A stretch of DNA of 5,894 nucleotides from Pseudomonadota bacterium (GTDB lineage: Bacteria > Pseudomonadota > Alphaproteobacteria > UBA8366 > JADFVY01): contig DAOVHN010000174.1 of NCBI GenBank assembly GCA_030671915.1, forward strand, positions 1 through 5,894, written 5' to 3'. Positions 1 through 4,981 of this stretch are shown piece after piece. The notes beneath the pieces are model-generated. The model saw only the letters and a list, made by a program, of their open reading frames with translations. It had not been told where the DNA came from and ran no database searches. Position numbers and translations under genes: made by a program. Every line of letters starts with the position of its first letter. Within the stretch, counting starts at the first letter, position 1.

Positions 1-504
1 CATACCGCAGCCATTCTGGAAGAGATCGGCTATGGTGCGGACAGGATCGCCAAGCTGGGCGAGGACGGGGTTATCTTCGCTTCAGAACCGCGACAGAATT
101 CGGTCGATCAGCTCATTTGCCGAGCCCAGATAGTTAGCCGGATCCGCCACCGTGTCCCAATCCACCGGCGCGTCGGTTTTGCCGGCAAGGATTTCCATCA
201 GCGTCCGTCCCGACTGTGGGACCTCGCTGCACGCTTCCTTAACCAGCGCCTGGGCCTGCGGGCGCGGCATATGTTCCGCCAGGGCGAAAGTCGCCGCCTC
301 GGCCAGAATCAGGCCGTTGGATTCATCCAGGTTGGCGCGCATGCGGGCGGCGTCGACTTCCAGCATCTCGATCACCGCGATGGCATGGTTCAGGGCCGCA
401 CCCGTGGCCACCGCCATTTGCGGCAGGGTCAGCCATTCAAGCTGCCAGCCGGGCCCGCCGCGTTCATGTTCCTGGATCGTCGCCTGATGCATCGCCGAGA
501 TTAG
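1..504 (+). CDS. CaiB/BaiF-type CoA-transferase, C-terminal fragment with unusual 3' extension
   Basis: The frame is open from the window edge, so the start and most of the gene lie outside. The first 27 or so codons read HTAAILEEIGYGADRIAKLG followed by EDGVIFA. This resembles the extreme C-terminus of class III (CaiB/BaiF/formyl-CoA transferase) enzymes, which typically end with an HT-x-x-(V/I)-L-x-E-x-GY segment, a short helix and a GV(I/V) tail. Family members move CoA between carboxylic acids. A stop would be expected near position 80-90, yet this frame runs to a TAG at 502-504, overlapping the convergent pcaB by 423 bp. The part beyond about position 84 is codon-aligned antisense to pcaB and looks like shadow sequence, so the real end may be nearer 84, with a lost stop or a sequence error. 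The other two plus frames stop near 135 and 141. The substrate cannot be told from this fragment; the family call rests on a short stretch. Confidence 0.55.
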   Translation, partial: HTAAILEEIGYGADRIAKLGEDGVIFASEPRQNSVDQLICRAQIVSRIRHRVPIHRRVGFAGKDFHQRPSRLWDLAARFLNQRLGLRARHMFRQGESRRLGQNQAVGFIQVGAHAGGVDFQHLDHRDGMVQGRTRGHRHLRQGQPFKLPAGPAAFMFLDRRLMHRRD

Positions 505-1401
505 CGAAGCGTTCAAACCAGCCGCAGTCACCATGACTTCGCAAGCCACCGGATTGGATTTCTGCGGCATGGTGCTGGAGCCCCCGCCCGCGCCGGGGCG
601 AACCTCCGCGATCTCCGACTGCGCGAGCAGGATCACATCCTGCCCCATCTTGCCCAGGCTGCCGGTTACGATGGAGAGCCACCCCGCGAACTCGGCGAGA
701 TTGTCGCGCCGCACATGCCAAGGTCCGGCCGGGACGGCCAGCCCAAGTTCCTCGCCCATCCCCTCCATGACCTCGACGCCGCGCGCGCCCAGCGCCGCCA
801 GCGTGCCCACCGCGCCGCCGAACTGCACGGCAAGCAGGCGCGGGCGCACCTCATCCAACCTTGTTGCGTGGTCGATAAGCGGCGACAGCCAGCCCGCCGC
901 CTTCAGCCCGAAGCTGGTCGGCAGCGCCTGTTGCGAACGGGTCCGCGCCGCCATGACCGTGCCGCGATGTTCGTCGGCCAGTTTTCCCAGCAAACCGGAA
1001 AGTTGCTCAATCTTTCCCGCAAGCAGGCCGGCCACACCACGCAGGCGCAGCACGAGACCCGTATCCACGATATCCTGGCTGGTCGCGCCCCAATGCACAT
1101 AAGCCGCTGCCTCGCCGCCGACGGCCGCGCGAAGCTGCTCGACCAACGGAATGATCGGCACGCCGGATTTTTCCGTACCCGCGGCGACACCCGCAATATC
1201 GGGTTCGTACGAGCCCGCCACGAAGGCGATCCGCTCCGCGGCGTCTTCAGGGATGATGCCCAGCCGCGCCTGCACACGCGCCAGCGCCCTCTCCACGTCC
1301 AGCATGGCGCGGATCGTGGCGGCGTCGGAGAACGCCTCCGCTATGTCGGGATCGGAGAACAGGGCGCCATAGAGGGCGGACTCGGCGGGCGAGATACTCA
1401 T
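82..1401 (-). CDS. pcaB: 3-carboxy-cis,cis-muconate cycloisomerase PcaB
   Basis: The product (439 aa) belongs to the fumarase/aspartase superfamily and should convert 3-carboxy-cis,cis-muconate to 4-carboxymuconolactone in the cytoplasm, the second step of the protocatechuate branch. The superfamily signature GSSTMPQKSN lies at residues 274-283, preceded by a glycine-rich loop (270-273). Other conserved blocks are HWGATSQDIVDT (103-114) and ARTRSQQALPTSFG (152-165), both typical of PcaB. The length fits the usual 350-450 aa, and the N-terminus (FSDPDIAEAFSD, 15-26) aligns with the family's usual opening. The ATG at 1401 is preceded by only a weak Shine-Dalgarno, but no other in-frame ATG occurs before residue 33. 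It is the last gene of the leftward pca operon, 31 nt after the BKACE gene. Its 3' end (TGA at 82-84) meets the convergent CoA-transferase frame with no intergenic space and no visible terminator. Confidence 0.94.
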   Translation of the reverse strand: MSISPAESALYGALFSDPDIAEAFSDAATIRAMLDVERALARVQARLGIIPEDAAERIAFVAGSYEPDIAGVAAGTEKSGVPIIPLVEQLRAAVGGEAAAYVHWGATSQDIVDTGLVLRLRGVAGLLAGKIEQLSGLLGKLADEHRGTVMAARTRSQQALPTSFGLKAAGWLSPLIDHATRLDEVRPRLLAVQFGGAVGTLAALGARGVEVMEGMGEELGLAVPAGPWHVRRDNLAEFAGWLSIVTGSLGKMGQDVILLAQSEIAEVRPGAGGGSSTMPQKSNPVACEVMVTAAGLNASLISAMHQATIQEHERGGPGWQLEWLTLPQMAVATGAALNHAIAVIEMLEVDAARMRANLDESNGLILAEAATFALAEHMPRPQAQALVKEACSEVPQSGRTLMEILAGKTDAPVDWDTVADPANYLGSANELIDRILSRF

Positions 1402-1432
1402 GCCGGCAGCATAGCCCCGCCCGCACGCCGCG

Positions 1433-2275
1433 TCACGCCACCGCCGTCTGGCCGGTCATCGAAAGGATTCGGCGGGCTTCGTCGACCGAGGCCGGATGGC
1501 GCCCGTATTCGCCGCAAAGCCCGGCGACACGGGCCACCAGCTCGGCGTTGCTGGCGGCCAGGCGCGACTTGTCAAAGCGGATATTATCCTCCAGCCCGGT
1601 GCGGCAGTGCCCGCCCATTTCCAGCGCCCAGCGGTTCATCTCCAACTGGCTGCGGCCGATGCCGGCGGCCGTCCAGGTGGCGTCCGGCATCAGTTTTTTG
1701 AGCTCAGTCAGCTCGAATTCCAGGATTTCGCGGCGCGGCGGCAGGGCGTTTTTGAGTCCGAAGACGAACTGCACATGCATCGGTGTTTTCAGCAGCCCCT
1801 CCCCGGCCATCCGGGCCGCCGTATAAAGCATCGCCAGGTCGAATATCTCGATTTCCGGCTTGATGTCGTATTCCAGCATGCGCGCGGCCAGCTCGCCCAC
1901 CAGCTCCGGGTGGTTCTCGTAAATCATGTTGGGGAAATTCACCGAGCCGGTGGCCAGCGACGCCATGTCGGGCCGGTGATGCAGCATGCTGCCGCGTTCC
2001 CCGGCCGCGCGCCCGCGCCCGCCGGTCGAAAACTGCACGATCATCCCCGGGCAATGCTTGCGCACGCCTTCCTGGAAGGCGGCGAATTTGTCGGGGTCGG
2101 AGGACGGGCGTTGCAGTTCGTCGCGCACATGGACATGAACGATGGTGGCCCCGGCCTCGAAGGCCTCCTGGGTCGATTCGATCTGTTCGGAAACGGTTAC
2201 AGGCACCGCCGGCGTGTCTTCCTTGCGCGGCACGGAGCCCGTGATCGCCACGGTGATGATGCAGGGTTCGGTCAT
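1433..2275 (-). CDS. beta-keto acid cleavage enzyme (BKACE, DUF849 family), probably acting on beta-ketoadipate
   Basis: This 280-aa protein matches the DUF849/BKACE family, whose founding member is Kce, the 3-keto-5-aminohexanoate cleavage enzyme of lysine fermentation. Family enzymes use a metal ion (zinc in Kce) and acetyl-CoA to turn a beta-keto acid into acetoacetate plus an acyl-CoA. Visible hallmarks are the metal-binding HVHVRD motif (His47, His49), FSTGGRG (82-88), TGSVNF (109-114), PEIEIFD (140-146, with Glu143), and GHCRTGLEDN (222-231). In the last, Arg225, Glu229 and Asp230 fall where Kce has Arg226, Glu230 and Asp231. The length is normal for the family. The gene lies inside the pca operon, 25 nt after pcaG and 31 nt before pcaB, which suggests that the substrate is the pathway product beta-ketoadipate, giving succinyl-CoA and acetoacetate. 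The family is secure; the substrate is inferred from context only, since the family covers many beta-keto acids. A weak purine-rich ribosome site (GAAAGAG) precedes the ATG. Confidence 0.9.
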   Translation of the reverse strand: MTEPCIITVAITGSVPRKEDTPAVPVTVSEQIESTQEAFEAGATIVHVHVRDELQRPSSDPDKFAAFQEGVRKHCPGMIVQFSTGGRGRAAGERGSMLHHRPDMASLATGSVNFPNMIYENHPELVGELAARMLEYDIKPEIEIFDLAMLYTAARMAGEGLLKTPMHVQFVFGLKNALPPRREILEFELTELKKLMPDATWTAAGIGRSQLEMNRWALEMGGHCRTGLEDNIRFDKSRLAASNAELVARVAGLCGEYGRHPASVDEARRILSMTGQTAVA

Positions 2276-2300
2276 TATTGGGTCTCTTTCCCGGGTTTTC

Positions 2301-2882
2301 TTAAAGATCGAAAAATACCGTTTCCTTGCCGCCCTGCAAGTGCACGTCGAAGCGATAAACGATTCCAGCCGGCGTTTCCTCGCGTTCTGCGATCAGGGTC
2401 GCGCGCCGGTCCTCCGGCACCGTGGCCAGCACCGCATCGTCCCCGTTGGCCTCGTCCGAAAAATAGATCCGGGTGAAGGCGTGGGACAGCATGCCGCGGC
2501 ACATGACGCACATGGTGATATGCGGCGCCTGGCCGTCGACGGAACCCGGCTTGATCGTATCGAACATGAAACGAAGCTCGGGGTCGGTGCCCGTGCCATA
2601 GCGGCCGAATCCCTTGAAGGCCAGGTTCGATCCGCGCGGGTCGGCGGGATGGGCGTAACGGCCCTGGGCGTCGGCCTGCCAGATTTCGATCATGGCGTCG
2701 TCGACCGCATTGCCCTCGCCGTCGAGCACGCGGCCGACGATATGGATGCGCTCGCCTTCTGTCTCGTCGTCGACCAGCCGGCCACCGGCCAGTTCGTTGA
2801 AATCGTAGCCATATTGCTCGGGCGTCAGGCCATAGGCGAAATAAGGGCCCACGGTCTGCGACGGTGTCTGTTTCAGACTCAT
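2301..2882 (-). CDS. pcaG: protocatechuate 3,4-dioxygenase alpha subunit PcaG
   Basis: The product (193 aa) is the alpha chain of intradiol protocatechuate 3,4-dioxygenase, which cleaves protocatechuate to 3-carboxy-cis,cis-muconate with PcaH. It opens with the family-typical TPSQTVGPYF (6-15), followed by the beta-sandwich blocks IVGRVLDGEGN and IEIWQADAQGRY, also found in the paralogous PcaH. It continues with APHITMCVMCRG and TRIYFSDE, and ends with YRFDVHLQGG and ETVFFDL, the usual PcaG ending. As expected for the alpha chain, it lacks the Tyr/His/His iron ligands of the beta chain. The frame is open far upstream into pcaH, but the ATG at 2882 is chosen because the family N-terminus starts there and it follows two AGGAG motifs. 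It starts 5 nt after the pcaH stop, consistent with coupled synthesis of the two subunits. Confidence 0.95.
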   Translation of the reverse strand: MSLKQTPSQTVGPYFAYGLTPEQYGYDFNELAGGRLVDDETEGERIHIVGRVLDGEGNAVDDAMIEIWQADAQGRYAHPADPRGSNLAFKGFGRYGTGTDPELRFMFDTIKPGSVDGQAPHITMCVMCRGMLSHAFTRIYFSDEANGDDAVLATVPEDRRATLIAEREETPAGIVYRFDVHLQGGKETVFFDL

Positions 2883-2884
2883 AA

Positions 2885-2895
2885 CTCCTACTCCT
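2885..2895 (-). promoter_or_regulatory. tandem ribosome binding sites for pcaG
   Basis: On the minus strand two AGGAG motifs precede the pcaG ATG. The first (2895-2891) lies within the last codons of pcaH, 8 nt from the start; the second (2889-2885) overlaps the pcaH TAG stop and is only 2 nt from the start. The first has the right spacing and decides the pcaG start. Ribosomes finishing pcaH would cover this site, which suggests translational coupling of the two subunits. Confidence 0.65.
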
Positions 2896-3595
2896 GCGTC
2901 GGGGTGGCGTTGCGTCCGCGCAGGACGATGTCGAATATATAGCCCAGCGCGAATTCGGGCTCGGTGACGTCGAGATCGAAATTCGAGACCATCAGTTCGC
3001 GCCGGCCTTCGGGCGAGGACTTGTAAATCGGATCCAGGTCCAGCAGCGGATCGCCCGGAAAATACATCTGGGTGACCAGCCGGGTGACGAAGCTGGGGCC
3101 GAACAGCGAGAAATGGATATGGTTCGGCCGCCAGCCGTTGGGGTGGTTGCCCCAGGGATAGGCGCCCGGCTTGATCGAATAGAATTTGTAACGACCGTCC
3201 CCATCGGTGACGCAACGCCCGCTGCCCCGGAAGTTCGGGTCCAGCGGCGCGTCATGCTGGTCGTTCTTGTGGATATAGCGTCCCGCGGCGTTGGCCTGCC
3301 AGACCTCCAGCAGCGTGTTGGGCAGCGGTTTTCCGTCCTCATCCAGCACCCGGCCGGCGACGACGATGCGCTCGCCCAGCGGCTCGCCATTGACCCGCGC
3401 GTTCTTCGTCATGTCATGGTCCAGCGGGCCGACGCACTCGTGGCCATAGACCGGGCCGGTCATCTCCGACAGCGTCTGTTTCAGCGGGATCAGCGGCTTG
3501 GTCGGCCCGCGCAGGACCGTCGATTTATAGTCGGGCCAGACGTAGGGCGGCTGGCTGACCCAGTCGCGCGGGCTGAAGGGTCCGTGAGCGGTCAT
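2888..3595 (-). CDS. pcaH: protocatechuate 3,4-dioxygenase beta subunit PcaH
   Basis: The product (235 aa) is the catalytic beta chain of the Fe(III) intradiol dioxygenase that opens protocatechuate between its two hydroxylated carbons. The non-haem iron ligands are visible at the expected places: Tyr107 (in AAGRYIH), Tyr146 (in GAYPWGNH), and His159 and His161 (in PNHIHFS). These fit Tyr408, Tyr447, His460 and His462 of the Pseudomonas enzyme, whose beta chain is numbered from 301. Arg156 matches the active-site Arg457. Further conserved stretches are LIPLKQTLSEMTGP (35-48), the partner-like segment near the N-terminus, and GRVLDEDGKPLPNTLLEVWQ (81-100). The length is typical. The ATG overlaps the pcaC stop in an ATGA, with GGAGGA 5 nt upstream. 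All catalytic residues are intact, so the enzyme should be active. Confidence 0.96.
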   Translation of the reverse strand: MTAHGPFSPRDWVSQPPYVWPDYKSTVLRGPTKPLIPLKQTLSEMTGPVYGHECVGPLDHDMTKNARVNGEPLGERIVVAGRVLDEDGKPLPNTLLEVWQANAAGRYIHKNDQHDAPLDPNFRGSGRCVTDGDGRYKFYSIKPGAYPWGNHPNGWRPNHIHFSLFGPSFVTRLVTQMYFPGDPLLDLDPIYKSSPEGRRELMVSNFDLDVTEPEFALGYIFDIVLRGRNATPTQE

Positions 3596-3993
3596 GTGTT
3601 TCCTCCGTCGGCGTCTTCCATTTCCTGGTAGGTCTGTTTGGCGATGGCGTAGCCGCGATTGGCGGCCGGCACCCCGGCATAGACGGCGACGTGGAACAGC
3701 ATCTCCTTGATGTCGTCCGGCGTCGCGCCGGTATTGCGGGTAGCGCGGATATGCATGGCGAATTCCTCCCAGTGGCCCTGGGCGGCCAGCAGGGCCAGCG
3801 TCAGCAGGCTGCGCGTGGGCTTGTCGAGACCCGGGCGGGTCCAGACGCAGCCCCAGGCGTTTTCGGTGATATAGCGCTGGAAATCCTCGTCGAACGGGGT
3901 CTTGTTCGACTCGGCGCGGTCCACATGGGCGTCGCCCAGCACCGAGCGGCGCACCGCCATGCCCTGGTCAAAGCGGTCATCGGACAATGCCAT
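3592..3993 (-). CDS. pcaC: 4-carboxymuconolactone decarboxylase PcaC
   Basis: The product (133 aa) belongs to the carboxymuconolactone decarboxylase/AhpD-like family and is of normal PcaC length. It should decarboxylate 4-carboxymuconolactone to beta-ketoadipate enol-lactone. Diagnostic blocks are MAVRRSVLGDAHVDRA (12-27), NAWGCVWTRPGL (45-56), SLLTLALLAAQG (62-73), EEFAMHIRATRNTG (76-89) and the C-terminal EMLFHVAVYAGVPAANRGYA. It is a stand-alone decarboxylase: pcaD is a separate gene, not fused as in the PcaL of some bacteria. The ATG at 3993 overlaps the pcaD 3' end by 17 nt. The nearest Shine-Dalgarno (GGGGGAG, 4001-3995) leaves only 1 nt before this ATG but 7 nt before a TTG at 3987 (codon 3), so the true start may be that TTG, which would shorten the protein by two residues. 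The gene ends in an ATGA overlap with pcaH. Confidence 0.95.
   Translation of the reverse strand: MALSDDRFDQGMAVRRSVLGDAHVDRAESNKTPFDEDFQRYITENAWGCVWTRPGLDKPTRSLLTLALLAAQGHWEEFAMHIRATRNTGATPDDIKEMLFHVAVYAGVPAANRGYAIAKQTYQEMEDADGGNT
3601..3606 (-). promoter_or_regulatory. ribosome binding site for pcaH
   Basis: GGAGGA on the minus strand, embedded in the last codons of pcaC, ends 5 nt before the pcaH ATG at 3595. With the ATGA stop/start overlap, it points to re-initiation of ribosomes that have just finished pcaC. Confidence 0.65.
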
Positions 3994-4774
3994 TCTCCCC
4001 CAGGAAATCCGCGATCAGACCGGCAACCTTATCGGGGTCCTCGACGCAGGGCAGATGCCCGGCGCCTTCCACCAGTTCGAACCGCCCGCCCGCGATCGAA
4101 TCGATCGTGCCGCGCACCAGGTCAGGCGGCGTGGAGCCGTCCTCCGAGCCACCGATGCCCAGCACCGGCATGGCGATTTTGCTTGTGCTTTCGGTCAGGT
4201 CCGCGTCCCTGATCGCCGCGCTGGTGCCCAGATAGCCGTCCCGCGGGGTGCGGGTCAGCATGTTGCGCCAGACCAGGGTTTCCTCCGGCTTTTCCGCGCG
4301 GAAGCGGGCCGACAGCCAGCGTTCCATGATCGGGTCGGCCAGCACCTCGATGCCACCCTTCTCGATCGCCGCCATGCGCTCGTTCCACATTTCCGGCGTG
4401 CCGATCTTCGCGGCGGTATCCATCAGGATCATCGCCCGCATGCGTTCCGGCTGGCGCGCCGCCAGGCCCTGGGCGATCATGCCACCCACCGACAGACCGC
4501 AGACCACCACCTTGTCGAGCTTCAGGTGATCGAGCAGCCCGATCAGGTCGTTCACATGGTCGTCCATCGCGTAGGGCGCGGGCGTGATCTCCGACAGGCC
4601 GTGGCCACGCTTGTCATAGCGCACCATGCAGAAGCGCCCTTGCAGCCGGTCGACCAGCCGATCCCAGACCCTCAGATCGGTGCCCAGCGAATTGGAAAAA
4701 ACGATGACGGGCTTATCCGCCGGTCCTTCGACCGAATAATGCAACTGGACCCCGTTGGCGCGGGTCACATTCAT
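3977..4774 (-). CDS. pcaD: beta-ketoadipate enol-lactone hydrolase PcaD
   Basis: The product (265 aa) is an alpha/beta hydrolase that should hydrolyse 3-oxoadipate enol-lactone to beta-ketoadipate in the cytoplasm. The catalytic triad is readable: nucleophile Ser95 in the elbow GLSVGG (93-98), Asp212 in GGSEDGSTPP, and His240 in GAGHLPCVE. FSNSLGTDLRVWD (26-38), near the oxyanion region, and VRYDKRGHGLS (51-61) are typical of PcaD. The length matches the usual 260-270 aa. The frame also allows a TTG eight codons earlier (4798). The ATG at 4774 is preferred because GGGAG lies 6 nt upstream and the family N-terminus (NGVQLHYSVEG) follows shortly. It is the first gene of the leftward operon and overlaps pcaC by 17 nt. 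The inverted repeat at 4814-4852 begins 40 bp upstream of its start. Confidence 0.94.
   Translation of the reverse strand: MNVTRANGVQLHYSVEGPADKPVIVFSNSLGTDLRVWDRLVDRLQGRFCMVRYDKRGHGLSEITPAPYAMDDHVNDLIGLLDHLKLDKVVVCGLSVGGMIAQGLAARQPERMRAMILMDTAAKIGTPEMWNERMAAIEKGGIEVLADPIMERWLSARFRAEKPEETLVWRNMLTRTPRDGYLGTSAAIRDADLTESTSKIAMPVLGIGGSEDGSTPPDLVRGTIDSIAGGRFELVEGAGHLPCVEDPDKVAGLIADFLGENGIVR
3995..4001 (-). promoter_or_regulatory. ribosome binding site for pcaC, start-deciding
   Basis: GGGGGAG on the minus strand lies within the 3' end of pcaD. It leaves 1 nt to the ATG at 3993, too close for efficient initiation, and 7 nt to the in-frame TTG at 3987. The spacing favours the TTG, although coupled re-initiation from pcaD could still use the ATG. 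Confidence 0.45.
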
Positions 4775-4780
4775 GGCAGT

Positions 4781-4785
4781 CTCCC
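4781..4785 (-). promoter_or_regulatory. ribosome binding site for pcaD
   Basis: GGGAG on the minus strand ends 6 nt before the ATG at 4774, and supports that start over the TTG at 4798, which would lie upstream of this site. Confidence 0.6.
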
Positions 4786-4813
4786 TTGTCTTACCCAATG
4801 CGATGCATGGCGA

Positions 4814-4852
4814 TGGTTATGCAAAATGGCCGTTGCCCTTCTTGCATAACCA
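4814..4852. repeat. perfect 11-bp inverted repeat, likely operator
   Basis: TGGTTATGCAA (4814-4824) is followed after 17 nt by its exact reverse complement TTGCATAACCA (4842-4852). The arm centres are 28 bp apart, close to whole helical turns, as for a dimeric or tetrameric repressor or activator site. It begins 40 bp upstream of the pcaD start. No T-run follows directly, so a protein-binding role is likelier than a terminator. It could serve the pca operon, the divergent metal transporter, or both. Confidence 0.6.
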
Positions 4853-4885
4853 CCCCACGTGACCCTTTCAATCGGAACCGTGGGG
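4853..4885. repeat. 7-bp inverted repeat abutting the previous one, with T-run downstream
   Basis: CCCCACG (4853-4859) pairs exactly with CGTGGGG (4879-4885) across a 19-nt spacer; the left arm runs into a CACGTG palindrome (4856-4861). It starts at the base after the first repeat ends. Six nt after the right arm is TTTTT (4892-4896). As rightward RNA this could form a GC-rich hairpin before a T-run in the transporter leader, but the long loop and the offset T-run make a terminator or attenuator uncertain. Confidence 0.35.
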
Positions 4886-4981
4886 CAGCTATTTTTCCGT
4901 CGCCGGCCGACAATGCAACCTCTATACAGGATCGTAAGACAGCGGCAAATTCCTGTCGGCACATCCGAGGGCAACGCGTTT

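Larger units (their letters stand above)
4775..4981. promoter_or_regulatory. divergent intergenic region between pcaD and the NicO transporter
   Basis: This 207-bp stretch separates two divergently transcribed genes and must carry both promoters. It contains two abutting inverted repeats (4814-4852 and 4853-4885), an ATGCAT palindrome (4803-4808), a T-run (4892-4896) and a TATACA (4923-4928) that could be a -10 element for the rightward gene, though no good -35 sits 16-18 bp upstream of it. No convincing sigma-70 pair was found for pcaD either. No conserved small gene or riboswitch was recognised. Confidence 0.5.

Noticed and set aside
715..2476. Long plus-strand frames (715-1701, 1496-2476) opposite pcaB, BKACE and pcaG
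   Set aside because: They are antisense to well-supported genes, give Arg/Pro/Gly/His-rich translations without recognisable domains, and are expected in GC-rich DNA.
2301..3215. A 304-codon frame that would extend PcaG by about 110 residues upstream
   Set aside because: The extra part lies inside pcaH in another frame, has no PcaG-like character, and the family N-terminus with a good ribosome site starts at 2882.
3902..4849. Long plus-strand frame opposite pcaD and pcaC
   Set aside because: Antisense to two genes with intact catalytic motifs; its translation resembles no family I know.
4814..4860. Canonical PcaQ box (ATAACC-N4-GGTTAA) upstream of pcaD
   Set aside because: Single ATAACC hexamers occur in each arm of the inverted repeat, but neither is followed after four bases by GGTTAA on either strand.
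4842..4870. Sigma-70 promoter starting from TTGCAT at 4842-4847
   Set aside because: The hexamer 17 bp downstream is CTTTCA, and the mirror-image site for pcaD gives GCATTG. Neither resembles TATAAT, so no promoter is called.
4859..4981. GTG (4859) or ATG (4913) as start of the NicO transporter
   Set aside because: Neither has a good ribosome site. The added residues are basic and not transporter-like, and the first lies inside the CCCCACG inverted-repeat arm.
4853..4981. Cobalamin riboswitch ahead of the nickel/cobalt transporter
   Set aside because: I looked for a B12-box-like sequence and saw none; the leader is also short for that class.
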